NCBI GenBank assembly: GCA_029934775.1
Contig: JAOZLO010000056.1
Location: forward strand, 1 to 10,814
Source: Desulfocapsaceae bacterium
GTDB lineage: Bacteria > Desulfobacterota > Desulfobulbia > Desulfobulbales > Desulfocapsaceae
Length of the DNA: 10,814 nt
Reading direction: 5' to 3'
Positions 5,663 to 10,814 of the stretch are shown here, piece after piece. The notes beneath the pieces were generated by a model. It did not search any database. It saw only the letters and a list, made by a program, of their open reading frames with translations, and was not told the origin of the DNA. Every line of letters starts with the position of its first letter. The stretch's first letter is position 1. A program made the position numbers and the translations under genes.

Positions 5663-5941
5663 TTTTATTCTAGTTTATGCAATATTGGCACCGTTTTGCT
5701 GTAATTAAAGTGAAGTTATTGTAACTGCAATCGTTTTTCAGGAGAGTAAAACTGTTTGATGTCTGTGTTTTGTGTTTATCTGAATATTTGGTCCTTTTTT
5801 CCGGAATTTGTTCGTCTTTCTGAAGGGACAAAATTTTCAAGCCTTGCAGTAAGCGGATTTTTCTTTTAGAAGTAACAAATATTATGGAATTGATTGGCAG
5901 ATAGATTCTATGATTAAAAAATAATATTGGGGAGTGCTGGT
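5663..5941. other. AT-rich intergenic region upstream of the triple-rubredoxin gene
   Basis: About 280 bp without a supported gene between the divergent PilZ and rubredoxin genes. A 36-codon frame (5759-5869, plus) has AGGAGAG about 12 nt upstream but an unconvincing composition, and I do not call it. I see no promoter with acceptable spacing on the plus strand, nor any recognised RNA element. Confidence 0.5.
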
Positions 5942-6871
5942 ATGAAAAGTTGGGAATGTGGTGTCTGTGGCTATAAACATGATGGAGCAGGAGCGCCTGA
6001 AACATGTCCTGTCTGTAATGCCCCTGCGGAAAAATTCACTGAAATGGCTGGAGAAGATGCAGTCATAATCGAAAATCCAGCTGTTTTGTTGGAAGAAAAA
6101 AAGTGGAAGTGTAAGGTCTGTGGATATATACACATCGGCAATACACCCCCTGCGAACTGTCCTGTCTGTAATGCTGCGGCGGAAATGTTTGAAGAGGTTT
6201 TGCTGGCAAAAGAGGAAGATAACGAATCGACAGGTCCCACTGAAAAAAGGTGGAAATGTACAGTTTGCGGTTATATTCATACCGGCCCTGCACCTCCTGA
6301 AAAATGTCCGGTATGTGGCGCCCCTGCTGAAATGTTTCTTGAACTTGATGAAAAAGGACATGAAATAGGAAACCTGCCTGTGGAGGAAGCAGAGCCAACA
6401 GATTCGGTAGAGAAGCAGGCACCATCGCTGTTTAACACTCTGGCGGATATTTTAGTGCGTAATCATCTTCATCCCATATCCGTACATTTTCCCAATGGTA
6501 TTCTCCCTGTTGTAGTTTCTTTTTTTACAATTGCACTCTATTTTAATATCACAAGCCTGGAGATTGCAGCTTTTTATAATCTTATAGTCGTTCTACTCGC
6601 TATGCCACTGGTTTTGTTGACCGGGTACCTGGAGTGGCAGAAAAGATATAAGGGGATTAAGACTGGTATTTTTATAACAAAAATAATTTGTGGTCTGGTC
6701 GTGCTGGCTTCGACCAATGTACTTGTTTTCTGGAGAATTATTGATCCGGGAGTAGTTGCTGAAGATTCACCGGTAAAGTGGATTTATCTGGGAATTGCCG
6801 GTTTGCTGCTTGGTGCTGCTGGACTTGCAGGACACCTTGGTGGTAAACTTGTTTTTGGTGTCAGAGGATAA
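5942..6871 (+). CDS. Triple rubredoxin-like domain protein with DUF2231-type membrane domain
   Basis: 309 residues. Three near-identical rubrerythrin-type rubredoxin domains of about 34 residues each carry a complete CxxC...CPVC set: Cys6/9/22/25, Cys57/60/73/76 and Cys106/109/122/125. Acidic linkers separate them. From about residue 165 the chain becomes a four-helix membrane domain (about 185-202, 208-228, 243-265, 280-297). It contains His175, His177 and His182 (NHLHPISVH) and His298 (AGHLGGKLVF), the conserved pattern of DUF2231 proteins, where such His could bind heme. The ATG at 5942 is preceded by GGGGAG with about 6 nt spacing; a TTG 15 bp upstream has no such signal. No signal peptide is seen, so the iron domains are probably cytoplasmic. 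A likely role is electron transfer between soluble rubredoxin partners and the membrane, perhaps in oxygen or peroxide defence (inference). It is monocistronic. Confidence 0.85.
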   Translation: MKSWECGVCGYKHDGAGAPETCPVCNAPAEKFTEMAGEDAVIIENPAVLLEEKKWKCKVCGYIHIGNTPPANCPVCNAAAEMFEEVLLAKEEDNESTGPTEKRWKCTVCGYIHTGPAPPEKCPVCGAPAEMFLELDEKGHEIGNLPVEEAEPTDSVEKQAPSLFNTLADILVRNHLHPISVHFPNGILPVVVSFFTIALYFNITSLEIAAFYNLIVVLLAMPLVLLTGYLEWQKRYKGIKTGIFITKIICGLVVLASTNVLVFWRIIDPGVVAEDSPVKWIYLGIAGLLLGAAGLAGHLGGKLVFGVRG

Positions 6872-6908
6872 AAAAGGGATTACAAACTTACACAGTTTGT
6901 AATCCCTT
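6871..6908 (-). terminator. Intrinsic terminator of tRNA-Cys
   Basis: A perfect 15-bp stem (6874-6888 with 6894-6908; AAGGGATTACAAACT and its complement) has a 5-nt loop. On the minus strand it is followed by a run of T, so it terminates the tRNA-Cys transcript. In the plus direction it starts 2 bp after the triple-rubredoxin stop codon but lacks a T-run. It may still act as a 3' stabilising hairpin for that mRNA. Confidence 0.85.
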
Positions 6909-6917
6909 GAGAATTGC

Positions 6918-6993
6918 TGGAGGCGGCGAGCGGAGTCGAACCGCTGAATAATGGTTTTGCAGACCACTGCCTTAGCCACTTGGCTACGCCGCC
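6918..6993 (-). tRNA. tRNA-Cys (anticodon GCA)
   Basis: 76 nt including an encoded CCA. The acceptor stem GGCGGCG/CGCCGCC is perfect, with discriminator U as expected for tRNA-Cys. The anticodon stem-loop reads GGTCTGCAAAACC, anticodon GCA at 6958-6960. The T-arm GCGGTTCGACTCCGC is normal. The gene is monocistronic, with a promoter upstream and a terminator 10 bp downstream, convergent to the rubredoxin gene. Confidence 0.97.
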
Positions 6994-7010
6994 ATATCAC
7001 TGAGGCAATC

Positions 7011-7038
7011 TTTATACCACAGATTAAGTTTTTGACAA
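7011..7038 (-). promoter_or_regulatory. Promoter of tRNA-Cys
   Basis: On the minus strand, TTGTCA (7033-7038) and TATAAA (7011-7016) are separated by 16 nt. Transcription would start about 10 nt before the mature 5' end at 6993, which is normal for a single tRNA gene. Confidence 0.6.
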
Positions 7039-7054
7039 GGGAAATATTTTTATA

Positions 7055-7786
7055 ATGGGTATGGATATTGATTCACTCGTTCGGGCAAACAAAAATGAAC
7101 TGAGTGAGTTTGAAAAAATAATTGAGTATCGTTTTACTGATCTTCGTCTTCTACAGAAAGCGCTTGTACATTCATCCTACGCATTTGAACAGGCACAGGC
7201 CGGGCAGGATAATCAGACGCTCGAGTTCCTGGGAGATGCTGTTCTTGATCTGGCAGTGGGATATATTCTCTACCGAAAATACTCCGAAATGAAGGAAGGG
7301 GAGTTGACCAGATTACGTTCTGCACTCGTTAATGAGACTCATCTTGCAAATATGGCAAGAGAAATTGAGTTGGGACGATTTCTCTGCTTGGGAAAGGGAG
7401 AGGATGCGTCCAACGGAAGAAATAAATCATCTATTCTTTCATGTGGCTATGAGGCTGTTATAGGTGCTGTTTTTGAGGATGCGGGGTATTCAACGGTTGT
7501 TGGAATTATCGAGAATTTTTTTCTTCCCGCCATTAAGGGGAAGAAAGAAGAGCTGTTGGTGGCAGATGCCAAAAGTCGTCTGCAGGAGGCTCTGCAGGAA
7601 AAATATAATGAAGGTCCCTCATATGTAGTTGAGGCTGAAGAAGGGCCTTCACATCAAAAATTGTTCACTATTGCAGCTTATTTTCATGGGACTGTGTTGG
7701 GCTCAGGGCAGGCTGGTTCAAAAAAAGAGGCAGAACAGAGAGCCGCAGCAGCAGCTTTAGAGCAACTCCAGAACGATTTTGTGTAG
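7055..7786 (+). CDS. rnc: Ribonuclease III
   Basis: 243 residues, normal RNase III length. It cleaves double-stranded RNA in rRNA maturation and mRNA turnover. The N-terminal endonuclease domain holds the signature NQTLEFLGDAVLDL (53-66) with catalytic Glu57 and Asp61, and the second metal-site block ILSCGYEAVIGA with Glu133. The C-terminal dsRNA-binding domain spans about 170-238 (DAKSRLQEALQE..., GSGQAGSKKEAEQRAAAAAL). Two positions are unusual. The signature has Thr where most have Arg (NERLEFLGD). The acidic residue three before Glu133 (Asp114 in E. coli) is Cys130. Start choice: ATG 7055 has AAGGGA about 12 nt upstream; ATG 7061 is an alternative. It is first of a three-gene operon, with the radical SAM gene starting 5 bp after its stop. 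Confidence 0.95.
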   Translation: MGMDIDSLVRANKNELSEFEKIIEYRFTDLRLLQKALVHSSYAFEQAQAGQDNQTLEFLGDAVLDLAVGYILYRKYSEMKEGELTRLRSALVNETHLANMAREIELGRFLCLGKGEDASNGRNKSSILSCGYEAVIGAVFEDAGYSTVVGIIENFFLPAIKGKKEELLVADAKSRLQEALQEKYNEGPSYVVEAEEGPSHQKLFTIAAYFHGTVLGSGQAGSKKEAEQRAAAAALEQLQNDFV

Positions 7787-7791
7787 ATGAA

Positions 7792-8799
7792 ATGACTCTG
7801 ATAATTCCCGTTTTTATCCCCCATCGCGGCTGTCCGCATCAATGTCTTTTTTGCAACCAGCAATCGATTACGGGTCAGAGCGGGAGGGGCCGGCGGGTAA
7901 AGGTTGAAATAGGCAGGATCATTGAAGAGTGGCTGGCACGAAGTCTTGGACGAAATGAAGTTCAAGTCGCTTTCTACGGTGGATCATTTACCTGCCTGGC
8001 AGTAGAGGAACAGGTCGAGATGTTGTCGTCCGTACGTGCTTTTCTTGACTCGGGGAGGGTTGATTCTATTCGATTGTCGACCCGGCCCGATTGTATAGAC
8101 AGGGATGTATGTGAATTATTGCAGGAATTTGGGGTGAAGACCGTGGAACTGGGTGTCCAGTCCATGGATGATCATGTTCTTGAAAAGTCTCAGCGTGGCC
8201 ATGAGGTTTTACACTCCACAGAGGCATTTCGGGTCTTGAGAGAAGCCGGAATGAAGGTGGGTATTCAGCTTATGGTGGGACTTCCAGCCGAAACCACACT
8301 TTCATTTTTACATGGGATCAGCGAAGTCATACGGTTACAACCGGATTTTGTCCGTTTATATCCCGTCCTGGTCGTTAAAAAATCGGGGCTGGAAAGTCTT
8401 TACAGCAGAGGTGAATATCATCCACTTTCTCTGCAGAAAGCAGTGGCATTAACAGCAATGGGTTATTCACGTCTGCATAGGGCAGCGATACCTGTAGTAC
8501 GTATGGGGCTGCAACCCTCTGAATCCCTCGAACAGTCACTGATTGCCGGCCCATATCATCCTTCTTTTGGCGAGTTGGTTCAATCGAGAATATGGTTCAA
8601 CAGGATTCGCAAAAAACTTGTTACTCTTCACCCTGGTAAAAAAATAACAATATTTGTTTCTCATCGCGATCTCTCCGCGGTAAACGGGATGAACAGAAAA
8701 AACATCAAGCGATTGAATGAATTAGGCTTTGGTGATCGCTTTATGATAACAGCAGATAAATGTATGGAAAGAGGTCGTATTAAGTATGTTTTCAGTTAA
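7792..8799 (+). CDS. Radical SAM protein, Elp3/HemN-like class, rnc-associated
   Basis: A 335-residue radical SAM protein. The cluster-binding motif is CPHQCLFC (Cys14, Cys18, Cys21; Cx3Cx2C) immediately after IPVFIPHRG. The SAM-binding GGE-like motif is YGGSF (62-66), followed by VELGVQS (118-124) and a glycine-rich strand (QLMVGLPAE). It resembles the catalytic half of Elp3-like enzymes but has no acetyltransferase domain at the C-terminus, which ends in a short basic region. In Clostridia and relatives a similar protein is encoded next to rnc (recalled), but its substrate is not established to my knowledge; RNA modification is a reasonable guess. The start at 7792 lies 5 bp after the rnc stop and has only a weak ribosome site, so translation is probably coupled. 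Its 3' end overlaps the next gene by 14 bp. Confidence 0.88.
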   Translation: MTLIIPVFIPHRGCPHQCLFCNQQSITGQSGRGRRVKVEIGRIIEEWLARSLGRNEVQVAFYGGSFTCLAVEEQVEMLSSVRAFLDSGRVDSIRLSTRPDCIDRDVCELLQEFGVKTVELGVQSMDDHVLEKSQRGHEVLHSTEAFRVLREAGMKVGIQLMVGLPAETTLSFLHGISEVIRLQPDFVRLYPVLVVKKSGLESLYSRGEYHPLSLQKAVALTAMGYSRLHRAAIPVVRMGLQPSESLEQSLIAGPYHPSFGELVQSRIWFNRIRKKLVTLHPGKKITIFVSHRDLSAVNGMNRKNIKRLNELGFGDRFMITADKCMERGRIKYVFS

Positions 8800-10771
8800 T
8801 AATCTCGATTTACGATACGGAGAGAAACATCTGTTCAAAAATATTGCAGCACAGGTTTATGATGGAAACCGTATCGGACTTGTGGGTGTAAATGGTTCCG
8901 GCAAATCAACATTGTTGAAAATAATGGCCGGGGTCTCAGCAACAGATGATGGTGTGGTCAGCAGGCCAAAACACTTCAGTGTCGGTTATCTGGCACAGGA
9001 ATCAGATGATTTTCTGTCCGATAAATCCCTTTACGATGAGGCTGAGACAGCATTTTCGAATCTATTGGAATTACAGAAAGAAATCACAGTTCTCCATGGA
9101 GAAATGAGTGAAGTTGGTGCAGACTCGGCTGATTTTAAAAGGCTGCTCGAACGGCAGGGAGAAATCCAGCATCAACTGGATGGCAGTGATATCTATGCTA
9201 TTCGGGGGAAAATAGAGAAAGTACTCACCGGTTTGGGATTTTTGCAGGAAGATCTGGAAAGACCGGTTGCAACCTTTTCCGGTGGTTGGCAGATGCGGTT
9301 AAAGCTTGCCAAGATGCTGCTTGAAGCACCTTCTCTGCTCTTGCTGGATGAGCCTACCAATCATCTTGATCTTGACTCATTGACATGGGTTGAACAGTTT
9401 CTTCGCTCGTACAAGGGAGCCATGGTGATCATTTCCCATGATCGGACTTTTCTTGATAAGACAACGGAGTTTATCTGGGAGATCAGTCTGGGCAGCCTGG
9501 AAGTGTACAAAGGGAATTATACCTATTATTTGAAGGAAAAAGCAGAACGTACAGCTATTACCCAAAGTGCTTATGATAATCAACAAGCCAAGATCAGGCA
9601 GACAATGAGGTTTGTCGAAAGATTTCGGGCCAAATCGACGAAGGCCAGACAGGTACAGAGCAGGGTGAAACAACTGGAAAAGATGGACCTTATCGAACTG
9701 GAGAGCAGGAACCGGCAGATCAAGTTTTCTTTTCCTCCGGCTCCGCCATCAGGGAGAGATGTTCTTCAGATTGACAACCTGGGTAAAAAGTACAGTGGTA
9801 AATCGGTTTTTGCAGATGTTGAAATGATGCTTCACCGTGGCGATAAAGTAGCTGTTGTCGGTGTGAATGGGGCAGGAAAATCGACCTTTCTAAAAATTCT
9901 TGCAGGAGAAATCAAACGCGACTCGGGGAGTATTCGACAGGGTGCTAATGTTGAGATGTCATATTTTGGTCAGCATCAGGCACGGGAACTCTCACCCCAG
10001 TTTACCGTTCTGGAAACTATGGTACAGGGTGGGGAAGAGATGACGATTACCCGTACCCGTTCTCTGTTGGGTGCATTTCTCTTTCGTGGTGACGATGTTG
10101 ATAAAAAAGTTGCCGTCTTGTCCGGTGGGGAAAAGAGTCGGCTTGCCCTTGCCAAAATGATCGCCACTCCTGCTAACTGCATGCTCCTAGATGAGCCGAC
10201 CAACCATCTGGACATGAGTTCCCAGGAGGTGCTGCAGGAGGCCATGGCCCAGTATGACGGTACCATTGTTGTTGTTTCTCATAATCGTTATTTCCTTGAC
10301 AGTTTTGTTAATAAGGTGCTGGAGGTCAAAAACGGCAGCATAACTCTTTTTGAAGGCAATGTTGCCGAGTATCTGCGGAAACAGGAGGTGCGGCTCCTGG
10401 AGCAGGAGAAGAACGATGCTGCAGTTGTTGGAGCTGAAAAGACCAATACACCGGAATCAAAAGATGGGAGGAAGGAACGGAAAAGGCTGGAGGCTGGTAG
10501 AAGGCAGGAACGAAGCAGGATTGTCGGACCGTGGCTGAAAAAAGTCAGGGAAGCCGAAAAGCAGGTAGAATTACTGGAGAGGCAGAAAGAGGACCTTGAA
10601 CGCCGCATGGCTGACCCCGACCTTTACTCCGATGAAAATGGCTGGACCGAGGCCGGCAAAGAGTACGATAGATGCAAGCGGCATCTGGAGCGCTGGTATG
10701 ATAAATGGGAAACTGCCCAGGGAAAAATTGAAGAGATGGACGCCGCCCTTGAGCTGAAGACCACTTCTTAA
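8786..10771 (+). CDS. ABC-F family ATPase, YheS-like ribosome-associated
   Basis: 661 residues with two complete ABC domains and no membrane segments, so a soluble ABC-F protein. Domain 1: Walker A GVNGSGKST (34-42), signature FSGGW (164-168), Walker B LLLLDEP with Glu189, and His218. Domain 2: Walker A GVNGAGKST (359-367), signature LSGGEKS (445-451), Walker B LLDEP with Glu470, and His499. The linker (about 243-325) is helical and basic and contains FRAKSTKARQVQSRVKQLEK (280-299). This form is typical of the YheS/ABCF3 branch and contacts P-site tRNA in ABC-F proteins. The tail (about 535-655) is charged and forms a coiled coil. It likely acts on stalled ribosomes. The ATG overlaps the end of the radical SAM gene, with GAGG about 11 nt upstream. 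An antibiotic-resistance role is less likely given the housekeeping context and length. Confidence 0.93.
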   Translation: MFSVNNLDLRYGEKHLFKNIAAQVYDGNRIGLVGVNGSGKSTLLKIMAGVSATDDGVVSRPKHFSVGYLAQESDDFLSDKSLYDEAETAFSNLLELQKEITVLHGEMSEVGADSADFKRLLERQGEIQHQLDGSDIYAIRGKIEKVLTGLGFLQEDLERPVATFSGGWQMRLKLAKMLLEAPSLLLLDEPTNHLDLDSLTWVEQFLRSYKGAMVIISHDRTFLDKTTEFIWEISLGSLEVYKGNYTYYLKEKAERTAITQSAYDNQQAKIRQTMRFVERFRAKSTKARQVQSRVKQLEKMDLIELESRNRQIKFSFPPAPPSGRDVLQIDNLGKKYSGKSVFADVEMMLHRGDKVAVVGVNGAGKSTFLKILAGEIKRDSGSIRQGANVEMSYFGQHQARELSPQFTVLETMVQGGEEMTITRTRSLLGAFLFRGDDVDKKVAVLSGGEKSRLALAKMIATPANCMLLDEPTNHLDMSSQEVLQEAMAQYDGTIVVVSHNRYFLDSFVNKVLEVKNGSITLFEGNVAEYLRKQEVRLLEQEKNDAAVVGAEKTNTPESKDGRKERKRLEAGRRQERSRIVGPWLKKVREAEKQVELLERQKEDLERRMADPDLYSDENGWTEAGKEYDRCKRHLERWYDKWETAQGKIEEMDAALELKTTS

Positions 10772-10814
10772 CACACACCTCATCTCCCGTGAGATTTCAG
10801 CTTTTCCCAAAGAT

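Noticed and set aside
5759..5869. 36-codon plus-strand frame with AGGAGAG about 12 nt upstream
   Set aside because: The encoded residues show no recognisable family or membrane pattern, the spacing is long, and it lies in AT-rich intergenic DNA. Not enough to call a gene.
6918..6993. tRNA-Cys next to a twelve-cysteine protein gene as a functional link
   Set aside because: The genes are convergent with separate signals; proximity alone does not support a link.
7032..7056. TTGACA...TATAAT as a plus-strand promoter for rnc
   Set aside because: Both boxes are perfect but the spacer is only 13 nt, and transcription would start after the chosen start codon. The bases overlap the tRNA-Cys promoter on the other strand.
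10778..10800. Terminator after the ABC-F gene (ATCTC/GAGAT hairpin)
   Set aside because: Only a 5-bp stem and no T-run before the window ends; a real terminator may lie beyond the edge.

Overview
The window looks like chromosomal DNA of an anaerobic, moderately AT-leaning Gram-negative bacterium. The rubredoxin-rich membrane protein, the rnc / Elp3-like radical SAM / ABC-F order and the PilZ protein would fit a sulfate-reducer-type Desulfobacterota (Desulfobulbales-like). That assignment is inference from gene content, because no ribosomal RNA is present.

Layout. (1) 1-2910, minus strand: an ABC importer operon, with a periplasmic binding protein followed by a large two-domain permease that runs off the left edge. 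The ATPase gene is presumably just outside. The family is usually labelled ferric iron (AfuA/FbpA-like), but the binding protein lacks the Tyr-Tyr iron-ligand pair and carries a His-Asp...Glu arrangement that suggests a sugar-phosphate ligand. (2) 2911-4104: a beta-phosphoglucomutase-like HAD phosphatase gene (minus) and three copies of a 110-111 bp element. Two copies lie in exact tandem in the leader of the binding-protein gene, and one sits directly in front of the HAD gene, all in the same orientation as the genes. A good promoter (CTGACT-17-TATAAA) lies just upstream of the tandem pair, so both copies should be transcribed as 5' leader RNA. Their pairing pattern varies by wobble and by changed stem sequence. 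This is the best candidate here for an undescribed regulatory system. (3) 4161-5028: a gene graveyard, with a frameshifted and truncated UROD/MetE-like gene (minus) facing away from a C-terminal remnant of a bile-acid:sodium-symporter-like carrier (plus).

(4) 5116-5529, minus: a small zinc-ribbon plus PilZ protein with intact c-di-GMP motifs. (5) 5942-6871, plus: a protein with three tandem rubredoxin-like domains fused to a DUF2231-type four-helix membrane domain. (6) 6871-6993, minus: tRNA-Cys(GCA) with its own promoter and terminator. (7) 7055-10771, plus: a compact operon of RNase III (rnc), an Elp3-like radical SAM protein and a YheS-like ABC-F ATPase, with 5-bp spacing and then a 14-bp overlap. 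It is an RNA- and ribosome-related cluster.

How it fits together: the left part reads as an uptake-plus-phosphatase module for a phosphorylated compound, possibly co-regulated by the shared leader element. The right part is housekeeping. The middle is decayed sequence plus two stand-alone genes, one signalling and one redox.
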